From the NCBI GenBank assembly GCA_032252755.1, contig JAVUPY010000067.1:1-64000 (forward strand): a stretch of DNA of 64,000 nucleotides. Direction: 5' to 3'. Of this stretch, positions 27,534-35,978 are shown one piece after another (position 1 is the stretch's first letter; every line of letters begins with the position of its first letter). The notes beneath the pieces are model-generated. The model did not search any database, was not told the DNA's origin, and saw only the letters and a program-made list of their open reading frames with translations. The DNA comes from Terriglobia bacterium. Its GTDB lineage: Bacteria; Acidobacteriota; Terriglobia; Terriglobales; Acidobacteriaceae. A program made the position numbers and the translations under genes.

Positions 27534-28967
27534 CTATGCCGATGTGCCGTCTGGCGGCGGCTGGATACCGTACTGTTTGATCTTGTAAAGCAGCGCCTTG
27601 TAACTGATCTTCAGCTCGGTCGCGGCCTGCTTGCGGTTCCAGTTGGTTTTGTCGAGGGCGCGGGCGATCGCCTCCAGTTCAGCATCTTCCTTCAGGTTGC
27701 GGACGAGCTTCTTGAGGTCGCCGGGATTCGGTAAGGAAGAGCCGGGGGCGCGCATCGCAGCTACCGGAGTGAGGCTCATCAGTTCGGCGATCATGTGGGA
27801 TTCGTCGCCGAGCACGATGTAGCGCTTAACGAAATTTTCCAACTCGCGCAGATTGCCGGGCCAATCGTAATCCATGCAAGCCTGAATCAGCTGATCGGAG
27901 ATGGGCGGAGTTTCGCGGCCGAACTCGTCGGCGAGCCGGGTTACGAAATATTGCATGACGATTGGAATCTCTTCCTTGCGTTTGCGCAATGGCGGGAGAT
28001 TGAGTGTGAAGCCGTTCAGGCGGTAGAAGAGGTCTTCGCGGAAGCGCTTCTGGGCGATGGCTGCTTTTATGTCGATGTTGGTGGCGGCGATGACGCGAAC
28101 GTCGACCTTTACGGCATTGCGCGCGCCGAGGCGAGAGAACGTTCCGTCCTGCAGAACGTGCAACAGCTTCGCCTGCAAGGCCGGCGGCATTTCTCCGATT
28201 TCGTCGAGGAAAATGCTGCCGTGATTGGCGAGTTCGAACTTTCCGGGCTTGGAACGGTTCGCGCCCGTGAAAGCTCCCTGTTCATAGCCAAACAGTTCGC
28301 TTTCCAGAAGGTCGCCGGGCATGGCGGCGCAGTTCACTTTGAGGAACATGCGGCTGGCACGGGGCGAAGTCTTATGAATGTACTTGGCCAAGACTTCTTT
28401 TCCGGTTCCGCTGTCGCCAAGGATCAGGACCGGAATGTCGACGCGGGCAACCAGAGAGCACTGGTAACGAATTTCGCGCATGCTCTGGCTGGCAAAGATG
28501 AAGACGTTCTGGTCGTCCAGGCGAATCTGGTTTGTCTCAATGCTGGGATCGTTGGGGCCAAGCACCTGTTCGACAACTTCAAGCAACTCGTTCCGCTGAA
28601 AGGGTTTGAGCAAGACATCGCGCGCCCCGGCACGCATTGCGTTAACACTGAAGCGCGAATCGTGGCAGCAGGAGAGCCCAATGACTTTCAGCGAAGGTGC
28701 CGCCGACTTGATCTGGCGGAGAACTTCCATTCCGTCGGACTCGTGAAGAAACATATCGAGCAGAACGAGGTCAGGCCGCATGTGGAGCTTCGAGAGCCCT
28801 TCGTCACCGGTGGCGCAGACAGTGAGCGAGTATTGATCGCGGTCGAAAACGGTGCGCACGTATTGCTGCAGGCCGGGATCGTCCTCGATCAATAAAATGC
28901 TGCGACGACGGGAAGGCTGAGGTTCGGAGCTGGCATGAGAAAACGCTCCTGTTGCGGCTGCTGACAT
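27534..28967 (-). CDS. NtrC-family response regulator, sigma-54 activator
   Basis: A 477-residue protein with three domains. The receiver (23-137) has acidic pocket E28-D29-D30, phospho-acceptor D71 and K121. The AAA+ domain has Walker A GDSGTGKE (184-191), sigma-54 contact loop GAFTGA (231-236) and FLDEIGEM. The Fis-type helix-turn-helix is TNWNRKQAATELKISYKAL. GGGGTGA precedes the ATG. It could be the PrsR-type regulator of PEP-CTERM genes. No histidine kinase is in the window. Confidence 0.9.
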   Translation of the reverse strand: MSAAATGAFSHASSEPQPSRRRSILLIEDDPGLQQYVRTVFDRDQYSLTVCATGDEGLSKLHMRPDLVLLDMFLHESDGMEVLRQIKSAAPSLKVIGLSCCHDSRFSVNAMRAGARDVLLKPFQRNELLEVVEQVLGPNDPSIETNQIRLDDQNVFIFASQSMREIRYQCSLVARVDIPVLILGDSGTGKEVLAKYIHKTSPRASRMFLKVNCAAMPGDLLESELFGYEQGAFTGANRSKPGKFELANHGSIFLDEIGEMPPALQAKLLHVLQDGTFSRLGARNAVKVDVRVIAATNIDIKAAIAQKRFREDLFYRLNGFTLNLPPLRKRKEEIPIVMQYFVTRLADEFGRETPPISDQLIQACMDYDWPGNLRELENFVKRYIVLGDESHMIAELMSLTPVAAMRAPGSSLPNPGDLKKLVRNLKEDAELEAIARALDKTNWNRKQAATELKISYKALLYKIKQYGIQPPPDGTSA

Positions 28968-29472
28968 TTCATCACCCCTAAAACGAAACCTGCTGATTGA
29001 TACTCAAGCCGATTCTCCTGACAGGCGAACTGACGTCGGTTGTCGCGCCACCGGGAGAGGGTTAGAACTGGAATGTCGCGCACGACTGGACTGCTCGCTT
29101 CAGCGAGTTCAACCCTTTTTGCGACCTTTCGAAATGCCTGGTAATACCCTTGCTGCCGTTCTGGGGAGGGAAACTGATAGTACGATTCGTTGTTGTGGAA
29201 AGTCAATGAAGTTCTCACAGGTGTTACAAAAGTTTCATACTTTTTCATTTCAGATAGTGATAACTGATTGAAAACATTTACAGCGCATTGATAAGTGGTA
29301 AGTAACTTCCCATAGGAAAAGCAGTGCTCACGAAATTCGGGAGATTCGCTGGAGTGGAATGGAGCGCTGCGACACCGGTGAGGAGTGACGCTTCGTAGAA
29401 TCAGTAACTTACGCTAAATCGCGATGTGCAACTGTTTGGCAGCAAAAGTGCAAGTTTCTGCATACGACAGAA
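28968..29472. other. Divergent regulatory region between two enhancer-binding protein genes
   Basis: A 505-bp gap. A leftward 119-codon frame (28889-29248) overlaps the regulator start and is doubtful. AGTAACTT-type elements occur at 29300-29308 and 29403-29413 and operator-like sites at 29425-29466. Confidence 0.5.
29425..29466 (+). promoter_or_regulatory. Candidate sigma-54 promoter overlapping TGCA operator sites
   Basis: TTGGCAGCAAAAGTGCA (29436-29452) has GG and GC separated by exactly 10 bp, with three mismatches to YTGGCACGRNNNTTGCW. TGTGCAACTGTTTGGC (29425-29440) and GTGCAAGTTTCTGCA (29448-29462) overlap both promoter elements. The coding start is only 10 bp on, so binding there could be autoregulatory. 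Confidence 0.45.
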
Positions 29473-30555
29473 ATGGATATTGCTGCACAACGCGCTGCCG
29501 GCGTGAATCCGGATTCGGATTCCCCACCGGAGGAAGTAATCTTCGGCATTTCGCCGGCAATGGCTGAGATCCGTCGCGTTATTGAGCGGGCGGCAGCGGT
29601 CAACATTCCGGTTCTGTTAACCGGCGAAAGCGGAACCGGCAAAGACCTGATCGCCCGGATGTTCCATCAATACTCAGGTGTTTCCAACGGGAACTTCGTA
29701 AAGGTGAACTGTCCTGCAATTCCCGGCAATTTGCTGGAGAGCGAACTGTTCGGGTACGAGCGCGGTGCGTTTACCGGTGCATTCGCAGTCAAACCTGGCA
29801 GAGTTGACCACGCAAACGGCGGCACGCTCTTCCTCGACGAGATCTCTGAACTCGACTACGACCTGCAGGCGAAGATCCTGCAACTGCTGCAGGATGGAAC
29901 GTATATGCGGATCGGCGGACAGGAGATGCGGCAAACGAAGCTGCGCCTGGTGTGCGCTACTAACCGCGATCTGCACGCCGAAGTTGCGCAAGGAACCTTT
30001 CGACAGGATCTGTATTACCGCATCGCGGTGATCACGGTTCGCACGCCGCCACTGCGTGAACGGATCGCCGACCTTCCGGTAATCGCGGATTACTTCGTTC
30101 AAACCTATGGAGAGCGGTACAACGCCAAGGTGAAGCCGCTTCCTGTGGCGGTGATGAATGAGATGCTGCGCTATCACTGGCCGGGGAACATCCGCGAATT
30201 GCAGAACCTGATCCGGCGCTACGTCATTCTCGGCACGCCAGATTCCATTTTGATGGAATTATGTGTGCCGCCGAAAGACGGTATCAGTCTGGACGTCGAG
30301 TTCGATGGACAGGTTTCGCTGCGCAAGGTGACGCGCGAAGCGGTTCGCAAACTGGAAGCGAAACTGATCCTCAAAGTTCTGAAAGCCAACAATTGGAATC
30401 GCCGCAAAACCGCAAAAGCTCTGAAAATCAGCTACCGCGCATTGCTCTACAAGATTCGCGACGCGGGCCTGCCGAGCCGAACGCAAACGGTGCCCGGGCA
30501 GGAGACGGAAATCGCCTCGGCGGGGGCGACCTCGGAGACGTTGCCAGAGGCGTAG
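29473..30555 (+). CDS. Orphan sigma-54 enhancer-binding protein (no receiver domain)
   Basis: A 360-residue activator beginning almost directly with the AAA+ domain: Walker A GESGTGKD (51-58), sigma-54 loop GAFTGA (98-103), Walker B FLDE (120-123), and arginine-finger region DLYYRIAVITVRTPPLRER. The C-terminal Fis helix-turn-helix is NNWNRRKTAKALKISYRAL. Lacking a sensory domain, it must be controlled by level, by a partner or by nucleotide. It is divergent from a full NtrC-type regulator and precedes the PEP-CTERM gene. Confidence 0.9.
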   Translation: MDIAAQRAAGVNPDSDSPPEEVIFGISPAMAEIRRVIERAAAVNIPVLLTGESGTGKDLIARMFHQYSGVSNGNFVKVNCPAIPGNLLESELFGYERGAFTGAFAVKPGRVDHANGGTLFLDEISELDYDLQAKILQLLQDGTYMRIGGQEMRQTKLRLVCATNRDLHAEVAQGTFRQDLYYRIAVITVRTPPLRERIADLPVIADYFVQTYGERYNAKVKPLPVAVMNEMLRYHWPGNIRELQNLIRRYVILGTPDSILMELCVPPKDGISLDVEFDGQVSLRKVTREAVRKLEAKLILKVLKANNWNRRKTAKALKISYRALLYKIRDAGLPSRTQTVPGQETEIASAGATSETLPEA

Positions 30556-30666
30556 GCCGCTAATTCGTCATTTGTTTCCACCCCGTTACTGCAGTTGCAA
30601 GAGGGTGGCAATTCCGACAATTCCCCTTACCAAGGTACCTGTACTAAAGGCCAGTCCCTTCCCTCG

Positions 30667-30726
30667 ATGTGCAGAAGTTTGCATACCCACATCAAGTTCG
30701 CCTTGAGCTTAGCCGTAAGTTACTGA
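30667..30726. promoter_or_regulatory. Operator-like sites upstream of the PEP-CTERM gene
   Basis: TGCAGAAGTTTGCA (30670-30683) is the inverted form of the 14-mer at 26453 and 29449 with two changes. CGTAAGTTACTGA (30714-30726) is the exact reverse complement of 29401-29413. The PEP-CTERM start is about 200 bp downstream, an enhancer-like distance. The rest of the 329-bp gap has no gene. Confidence 0.5.
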
Positions 30727-30884
30727 AAATAAGATGGCACCTATTGGCGTGTTGCGGATGGCCAATTGCAACCCTCAAGGGTACCTGGTGCGGTTTACTT
30801 TCCAGTTCCGACTGGCCACCTATTAATGAACGCCCAAACAAGTTGGATTGGGCATGGGGTAAAACGAAGGGGAGAAGACAATCT

Positions 30885-31424
30885 ATGACAAAGAAATTCG
30901 TGATTGGCGTGCTTTTCGTAGCCTTGCTCGGATTAGGCGTCGGCACGGCATTTGCAGACACGATCGATCTCAGTTCCTCAAGCTATGTGGGCTATGTGCA
31001 TCCTGGCACTCCGTCCAGCGAATCTGACGAAGTGGCCTACATCAACAACCTGATTGCTCAGGCGGCCAACTCGACCACGACCATCGGTAGTTACACGTAT
31101 TATCGCAGCTCAAACACGGATAGCTACCCGACAGCGGTCTTGGCCGGCAATACGGGCAACTGCACGGACTGCAGCACTTCGATAGACGTATCGGGGTACG
31201 ACTATCTCCTTGCCAAGTACGGTACTGATGATTACATCTGGTACGTGGCAGGTCTCACGACGGTCGACATCCCGGCGAGCCTCGGGCAGGGCCTCGGCTT
31301 ATCGCATTGGACTCTGTTCGATCCAAGCGGCACTCCGCCGGTTCCGGAGCCGACCTCGATGGCTCTGCTCGGCACGGGATTGTTCGGAGTGGCCGGAGCG
31401 ATTCGGCGGAAGCTCCGCAAGTAG
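30885..31424 (+). CDS. PEP-CTERM sorting-domain protein
   Basis: A 179-residue exported protein with a signal peptide (hydrophobic 6-22, cut near AFAD) and a C-terminal PEP-CTERM signal at 153-179: VPEPTSM, a hydrophobic segment, then RRKLRK. It is Ser/Thr/Tyr-rich with few charges. The sorting signal should be recognised by the exosortase encoded at 44263. Start ATG at 30885 follows AAGGGGAGAAG. A terminator follows. Its binding target or structural role is unknown. Confidence 0.9.
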   Translation: MTKKFVIGVLFVALLGLGVGTAFADTIDLSSSSYVGYVHPGTPSSESDEVAYINNLIAQAANSTTTIGSYTYYRSSNTDSYPTAVLAGNTGNCTDCSTSIDVSGYDYLLAKYGTDDYIWYVAGLTTVDIPASLGQGLGLSHWTLFDPSGTPPVPEPTSMALLGTGLFGVAGAIRRKLRK

Positions 31425-31460
31425 TCGCCAGGCACGAGAGGCGAAAATCTCTCTTTCCGG

Positions 31461-31497
31461 AAAGCCCTTGGCTAAATGCCCGAGGGCTTTTTGTCTT
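31461..31497 (+). terminator. Intrinsic terminator of the PEP-CTERM gene
   Basis: AAAGCCCT (31461-31468) pairs with AGGGCTTT (31483-31490), followed by TTGTCTTTT. Confidence 0.85.
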
Positions 31498-31656
31498 TTG
31501 CAGAACGAAAGACGGGAACCAGAGGGCGCGGAGAGCGCGAGGTCTCAAGCGAACTCGCGTTGAGTTTACTCGCCTTAATATCCACAGTTCTACGCTGGCG
31601 CGCCCGCCGCAGCCCCGGGCGGCTGGGCGTTGATCAGTCAACGAGTGCAAAACCAA

Positions 31657-31676
31657 GGGGAGCGGAAACGCTCCCC
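31657..31676 (-). terminator. Hairpin downstream of the PpiD-like gene
   Basis: GGGGAGCG-GAAA-CGCTCCCC, an 8-bp perfect stem with a GAAA loop, 26 bp beyond the stop of the leftward gene ending at 31702. T-rich sequence follows on either strand. Confidence 0.7.
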
Positions 31677-31701
31677 GGTTTGATTTGTTGTGGGATAGGT
31701 A

Positions 31702-33675
31702 TTAGTCGCCTTCGGCGCTGGCCATTTTCTTCAACTGCGCTTGGTTGATGCGGATTTTGCCGTCCTTCTGCATCTTGTCTCGCAGACTGCTGATGTAAAT
31801 CTCGATGGCTTCGGAGCGTTTGCGTTGCAGGACTGCCTGGCGGATCTGGTCCTCTTTGGCCGCGAATTCGGCTGCCGAGGGTTCCTGCTTGTCGACGAGA
31901 GCGAAGACCACGCCGTTGCTGCCGGCCTGCACGGGGCCGCTGATTTCGCCGGGCCTCAGGGTGAAGACGACGGCGGCGGGACCGGTGAGCTGGCCGACGT
32001 CGGGAACCTGATCGTCGGGTTTTACGAAGTCACTGGTCTTCACGGTGGCGCCCACGGCTTTCGCCGCAGCCCGCAGGTTGTGCTCGGAGTGCGCCTTGTC
32101 GGCGAGTTCCTTAGTCTTGGCTTCGAGTTCGGACGCGGCCTTCTCACGCTGGAGCTGCTCGGTGAGCTGCGCCTTTGCCTGGTCAAACGTCGGCGTGGAT
32201 GGGGGCTGGATACCCGTAACCTGGACGACGGCCCAGCCGTTCTCGACGGGCACGGCTTGCGGCGTCGAGGGAGTCTTCTGGGCATCGAAGACGATGTCCA
32301 TTAGCGAGGATGAGGTACCGACGCCGGGAAGGCTGGCGCCACGAGCGAAGTAATCGCTCTGCTCAACCTGGAGTCCCTTTGACGCTGCGGCCTTATCGAG
32401 ACCCTCGGAAGTTGCGGATGCCTGAAGAGACTTGGCAAGTGCTTCGGCCGCAGCCTGACCCTTCTGGCGCGCGAGCATCGGTTCGATCTGAGGCTTGACT
32501 TCGTCGAGTGACTTCAGGTGCGCTGGGGTCTTGTCGTCGATGCGGATGATGTGGAACCCGAAGCTGGTTTTCACCGGGCCGACAATTTCGCCCTTCTTGC
32601 CATTGAATGCCGCCTGCTCGAATTCGGGAACGGTCTGACCGCGGCGGATGGGACCGATGAGTCCACCCTTGTCCTTGCTGCCGGGATCTTCGGAGTACTT
32701 CTTGGCGAGGGCTTCGAAGTTCGCGCCAGCCTTGAGCTGCTTCAGGATGTCTTCAGCCTTGGCGCGGGCGGCGTCGACGGCTTTCTGGTCGACTTTGCCG
32801 TCGGGGCCCGGGCTTGGCGTCTTAATAAGGATGTGGTGCACGGTAACGGTCTCAGGGACGCGATACTCGTCGATGTGCTGGTTGTAGTAGTTCTGCAGGT
32901 CGGCCTGAGTCACGGCTCCGCCAGCCTTGACGTAGTCGACGAGGACGTAGCGGATCTGGCGCTTCTCAGGGATCGTATTGGTGAGCTGCGGTTTCTGCTT
33001 TTCGTAGTAGGCACGAAGTTCGGCGTCGCTGGGCTTTACCTGTTTTTCGATATCGTCGAGAGAGAGGAAGGCGTAGTCGAACTTTACCTTCACGTTCTCG
33101 GCGTCGAACTGCTTCTGGATTTCCGCCTTGGTGGCAATGACGCCGCCTTCGATGGCGTCGCGGAGCTTATCCATGGTGATCTGCTGGCGAAGCTCGTCTT
33201 CGAACTGAGGGACGCTCAAGTTGAACTGATTGGAGACGAATGCCTTGTATTGGTCCTCGCCAACGTACTTGCCGTTCGGGAAAAGCATCTGGGCGAAGGG
33301 GCCGTGCTCGAGCATGTAGCGAAGGTCGGCGTTAGTTGCGGTCAGGCCGAGGCGGTTGGCCTCGTTGAGCACGATGTGCTGGCTGACGAGCATGTTGGCG
33401 ACCTGCGGAATGATAAAGGGCATCACCTTGTCAGGCGGAATCTGAGGGTATTGCTGGCGGGCGTAGTCGCGGGCGCGCTGCTGGACTTCCTGAACAGAGA
33501 TCTCCTGGCTGCCAACCTTGGCAACGGTCTGGTCATTCAAGCCAAAACCGAGAAAGTCGGTAAGGGCGGAGCCGCCAGGGATCAGGGTGACGACCATCAT
33601 GAAGCAAATGATGGAGAGGAAGCCGATAAGCAGGATCTGCTGAACCCGGCCCTTGGTCTGCAAGAAACGAATCAT
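31702..33675 (-). CDS. PpiD/SurA-like peptidyl-prolyl isomerase, membrane anchored
   Basis: A 657-residue periplasmic chaperone. One membrane anchor lies at about 16-36 (LIGFLSIICFMMVVTLI), then a SurA-N-like helical region, then a parvulin/PPIC domain starting with TVHHILIKTPSPG and ending GFHIIRIDDKTPAH, and a long helical C-terminus ending in a coiled-coil-like Lys/Glu-rich stretch. Length and layout match PpiD, which assists folding of proteins leaving the Sec channel. No gene symbol is assigned because SurA/PpiD members intergrade. Confidence 0.87.
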   Translation of the reverse strand: MIRFLQTKGRVQQILLIGFLSIICFMMVVTLIPGGSALTDFLGFGLNDQTVAKVGSQEISVQEVQQRARDYARQQYPQIPPDKVMPFIIPQVANMLVSQHIVLNEANRLGLTATNADLRYMLEHGPFAQMLFPNGKYVGEDQYKAFVSNQFNLSVPQFEDELRQQITMDKLRDAIEGGVIATKAEIQKQFDAENVKVKFDYAFLSLDDIEKQVKPSDAELRAYYEKQKPQLTNTIPEKRQIRYVLVDYVKAGGAVTQADLQNYYNQHIDEYRVPETVTVHHILIKTPSPGPDGKVDQKAVDAARAKAEDILKQLKAGANFEALAKKYSEDPGSKDKGGLIGPIRRGQTVPEFEQAAFNGKKGEIVGPVKTSFGFHIIRIDDKTPAHLKSLDEVKPQIEPMLARQKGQAAAEALAKSLQASATSEGLDKAAASKGLQVEQSDYFARGASLPGVGTSSSLMDIVFDAQKTPSTPQAVPVENGWAVVQVTGIQPPSTPTFDQAKAQLTEQLQREKAASELEAKTKELADKAHSEHNLRAAAKAVGATVKTSDFVKPDDQVPDVGQLTGPAAVVFTLRPGEISGPVQAGSNGVVFALVDKQEPSAAEFAAKEDQIRQAVLQRKRSEAIEIYISSLRDKMQKDGKIRINQAQLKKMASAEGD

Positions 33676-33812
33676 GTTTCAGTTACTCCAATATTTGAGG
33701 GCAGAAGCCTTAATTATAAACCAGCGGTGTGGCAGGACTCGGGGCGATGGTTTGAAAGGTGAGTAGTTGTTTCCGCGGGCGCGAGCGACGACACGGTTGT
33801 TAGAATGGCTGC

Positions 33813-34175
33813 GTGGCAGAGAGCGGCGCGAGGAATTCGGGAGGCACGATTCGGGCGGCAGGAACCGGCCTGGGGACGGCTATTCGAGTGTTACGGGGGA
33901 CGGACGGGCGCCGATTCGCGATGAGCTTCATGCGTGGCGCTGGGGCGTTCTTTGGTGCCGTGGGGAAGGTTCTGCACCTGCTGTTTCTCGAGGTCACGGG
34001 GTTCGTATTTCTCTGTTTTGCGGTGGTCGGCGGATTTGCAGTTTTGCGCGAGTATCCGCGGATGTTGGCTGGGCAGATTTCGCTCGGCAAGTTTGGGATC
34101 ATCGTGGCGTTCACGGTGATGTTCGCGTGGTTCGGAGTGACGTCGTTCTGGCGGGCGCGAAGGAAAGAGCAGTAA
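33813..34175 (+). CDS. Small membrane protein, unknown function
   Basis: A 120-residue protein with two hydrophobic segments (about 49-75 and 93-112) and basic ends. Start GTG at 33813, without a clear ribosome-binding site. It precedes the mutase gene by 85 bp on the same strand. No family recognised. Confidence 0.6.
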   Translation: MAESGARNSGGTIRAAGTGLGTAIRVLRGTDGRRFAMSFMRGAGAFFGAVGKVLHLLFLEVTGFVFLCFAVVGGFAVLREYPRMLAGQISLGKFGIIVAFTVMFAWFGVTSFWRARRKEQ

Positions 34176-34260
34176 GACTAGTCGAGTTTCGCTCGCCCGG
34201 GCAGCCGAGGCCGGCCGTTCCCGCCCAAACAGACTCACAACACTAATAGAGAGGCCGGAG

Positions 34261-35886
34261 ATGGCCGATAGGAAGATGAAGCCGGCGGCGGTGGCCGCGA
34301 AATCCGAGCACATTGAGACGACTTCGCATATTGAGGTGCACCCGCTTTATACGCCTGCGGACCTAGCGGGGTCTGATTACGAGCAGGAGCTTGGGTATCC
34401 GGGGCAGTTCCCGTACACGCGGGGAGTGCAGGCGACGATGTATCGGGGGCGGTTGTGGACGATGCGCCAGTACGCGGGCATGGGAGACGCCGAGGAGTCG
34501 AACAAGCGATACAAGTACCTGCTGGGCAATGGGACGACCGGGCTGTCAGTGGCGTTCGATTTGCCCACGCAGATTGGGTATGACTCGGACAATCCGTTTT
34601 CGGTGGGCGAGGTAGGGAAGGTCGGGGTCGCCATCGATTCGATCGAGGACATGCAGCGGTTGTTCGACGGGATCAACCTGGAAAAAGTTTCGACATCGAT
34701 GACGATCAATGCGACGGCGTCGATCTTGCTGGCGATGTATATCGTGGCGGCGCAGAGGTGCAACGCCGACGCGAAGAAGCTGAACGGGACGATCCAGAAC
34801 GATGTGCTCAAAGAGTACATCGCGCGCGGAACATATATCTATCCACCGACTCAGGCGATGCGGATTATCACGGATATTTTTGCGTTCTGCCGGGAGAACG
34901 TGCCGGAGTGGAACACGATTTCGATCTCCGGGTATCACATGCGCGAGGCGGGATGTACAGCGGTGCAGGAAATCGCATTTACGCTGGCGAACGGGATGAC
35001 GTACGTGAAAGCGGCGATCGACGCGGGCTTGCCGGTGGATGAGTTTGCCCCGCGGATGGCGTTCTTCTTCGCCTGCCATAACAACTTCTTGGAAGAGGTG
35101 GCGAAGTTCAGGGCGGGCCGACGTCTGTGGGCGCGGATCATGAAGGAGAAGTTCGGGGCGAAAAACCCGAAGTCGATGATGCTGCGGTTTCATACGCAGA
35201 CGGGTGGCTCGACGCTCACTGCGCAGCAACCAGAGAACAACATTGTGCGTACGGCGCTGCAGGCGCTTTCGGCGGTGCTGGGCGGAACACAGTCGCTGCA
35301 CACGAATTCGTTTGATGAAGCACTGGCGCTGCCGACGGAAAACTCGGCGCGAATCGCGCTGAGGACGCAGCAGATCATCGCATACGAGAGCGGTGTGCCG
35401 CAGACGATCGATCCGCTGGCGGGCTCGTACTATGTTGAGGCGTTGACGAATGAATTGGAGCGACGAGCCGTGGAGTATCTCGACAAGATTGATGCGCTAG
35501 GTGGGATGCTGAAGGCGATCGAGCAGGGATTCGTTCAGCAGGAAATTCAGAACGCGTCGTACGAATATCAGCAGAAGGTGGATAAGCGCGAGCAACTGGT
35601 AGTGGGCGTCAATGCATTCCAGGTGGAACACGAGAATCCGGTGCCGTTGCAGCGGATCGACGAGGCGCTGGAGCGCAAGCAGGTGGAGCGGTTGAGGGCG
35701 TTCCGGGAGAAGCGCGATAAGAAGTTATGGGGGGATGGGATATCGGGCGTGGAGAATGCCGCACGGGATGGGGGGAATCTAATGCCGGCAATTATCAGCG
35801 CGGTGAATTGGAATTGCACGGTGGGCGAGATTTCGGATGCAATGCGGAAGGTGTTTGGAGAGTACAAGGAAGTGATGGTGATCTGA
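34261..35886 (+). CDS. Methylmalonyl-CoA mutase-type large subunit (catalytic domain)
   Basis: A 541-residue acyl-CoA mutase. Signatures include [50 protein letters not shown] and [16 protein letters not shown], the substrate-binding TIM-barrel motifs. The B12-binding domain is absent, as in enzymes with a separate small subunit; that subunit is not in the window. GAGAGGCCGGAG precedes the ATG. Whether it acts on methylmalonyl-, isobutyryl- or another acyl-CoA is not decided here. Confidence 0.92.
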   Translation: MADRKMKPAAVAAKSEHIETTSHIEVHPLYTPADLAGSDYEQELGYPGQFPYTRGVQATMYRGRLWTMRQYAGMGDAEESNKRYKYLLGNGTTGLSVAFDLPTQIGYDSDNPFSVGEVGKVGVAIDSIEDMQRLFDGINLEKVSTSMTINATASILLAMYIVAAQRCNADAKKLNGTIQNDVLKEYIARGTYIYPPTQAMRIITDIFAFCRENVPEWNTISISGYHMREAGCTAVQEIAFTLANGMTYVKAAIDAGLPVDEFAPRMAFFFACHNNFLEEVAKFRAGRRLWARIMKEKFGAKNPKSMMLRFHTQTGGSTLTAQQPENNIVRTALQALSAVLGGTQSLHTNSFDEALALPTENSARIALRTQQIIAYESGVPQTIDPLAGSYYVEALTNELERRAVEYLDKIDALGGMLKAIEQGFVQQEIQNASYEYQQKVDKREQLVVGVNAFQVEHENPVPLQRIDEALERKQVERLRAFREKRDKKLWGDGISGVENAARDGGNLMPAIISAVNWNCTVGEISDAMRKVFGEYKEVMVI

Positions 35887-35930
35887 GACGCTGTCCATTG
35901 CGGCAAAATTGAAGCACGGTCCGGAAAATA

Positions 35931-35959
35931 GAGGCGGCAGAAAATCTGCCGCCTCTATT
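35931..35959. terminator. Bidirectional terminator
   Basis: GAGGCGGCAGA (35931-35941) pairs with TCTGCCGCCTC (35945-35955), followed by TATTT. It separates the convergent mutase and lipoprotein genes. Confidence 0.85.
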
Positions 35960-35978
35960 TCATGAACAGCGCAAATGG

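Noticed and set aside
28889-29248. A 119-codon minus-strand frame upstream of the NtrC-type regulator
   Set aside because: Codon use is fair, but it overlaps the regulator start by 79 bp, has no ribosome-binding site and no recognisable motif.
30733-30749. TGGCACCTATTGGC as a sigma-54 promoter for the PEP-CTERM gene
   Set aside because: The TGGCAC half is perfect, but GG and GC are 9 bp apart rather than 10, so I did not annotate it.
32518-33762. A 414-codon plus-strand frame
   Set aside because: Antisense to the PpiD-like gene with PPIC motifs; the plus frame shows only Val/Leu/Asp/Glu-rich shadow composition.
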